Assembly: GCF_020278625.1 (NCBI RefSeq)
Contig: NZ_JADAKK010000058.1
Coordinates: 1-6,927 of the forward strand
Length of the DNA: 6,927 nt
DNA from: Wolbachia endosymbiont of Mansonella ozzardi
GTDB taxonomy: Bacteria; Pseudomonadota; Alphaproteobacteria; Rickettsiales; Anaplasmataceae
Direction of reading: 5' to 3'
Below, piece after piece: positions 6,886-6,927 of the stretch (positions are counted from its first letter, which is position 1; each line of letters starts with the position of its first letter). A program made the position numbers and the translations under genes. The notes beneath the pieces were generated by a model. The model saw only the letters and a program-made list of their open reading frames with translations. It was not told the DNA's origin and did no database searches.

Positions 6886-6927
6886 ATGACAAGAAAACTT
6901 GTATTTGGCGTATTATTGTTTAATTTT
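6886..6927 (+). CDS. Start of an unidentified gene with a signal-peptide-like N-terminus (partial)
   Basis: An ATG at 6886 opens a frame of 14 codons that runs off the window. The visible peptide is MTRKLVFGVLLFNF: two basic residues, then a hydrophobic run, as at the start of an exported or membrane-anchored protein. It lies about 108 bases after lon, on the same strand, beyond the hairpin at 6781-6813. There is no strong Shine-Dalgarno; GCAGA at 6876-6880 is the nearest purine-rich stretch and lies within the small inverted repeat. It does not resemble HU (hupB), which follows lon in E. coli. The family cannot be identified from 14 residues. Confidence 0.4.
   Translation, partial: MTRKLVFGVLLFNF

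Overview
The window is AT-rich and carries intact, compactly spaced housekeeping genes. I recognise the trigger factor and Lon proteins as closely resembling those of Wolbachia (Alphaproteobacteria, Rickettsiales, Anaplasmataceae). This is recognition by eye and not a database result; the strain or supergroup cannot be fixed from the sequence alone.

Layout. On the left (41-631, minus strand) is a two-BON-domain lipoprotein of the DolP/YraP type. A 169-base divergent spacer (632-800) separates it from a plus-strand tRNA-Leu(UAG) at 801-882. The spacer holds a good sigma-70-like promoter for the tRNA (TTGAGT, 17 bases, TATAAT), a weaker minus-strand promoter candidate for the lipoprotein gene, and between them a TTAA-N7-TTAA box that fits the CtrA half-site pattern. 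After a 154-base spacer with another candidate promoter comes a tight plus-strand cluster: tig (about 1037-2383), clpP (2395-3012), clpX (3022-4296) and lon (4318-6777). The gaps are only 11, 9 and 21 bases, and all catalytic motifs are intact. After lon there is a 13-bp hairpin without a U-tract, then a small hairpin and the first 14 codons of a further gene with a signal-peptide-like start (6886 to the window edge).

How the genes work together. tig-clpP-clpX-lon is the classical proteobacterial protein quality-control cluster. Trigger factor folds nascent chains at the ribosome exit tunnel. ClpX unfolds tagged or damaged substrates and feeds them to the ClpP tetradecamer. Lon is an independent ATP-dependent protease. 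The short gaps imply co-transcription, probably from a promoter upstream of tig and possibly also by read-through from the tRNA.

I see no mobile element, CRISPR array, toxin, prophage gene or novel system. The observations most worth checking are the CtrA-like box in the divergent spacer, the hairpin after lon, the weak translation start of lon, and the Lon and trigger factor terminal extensions.
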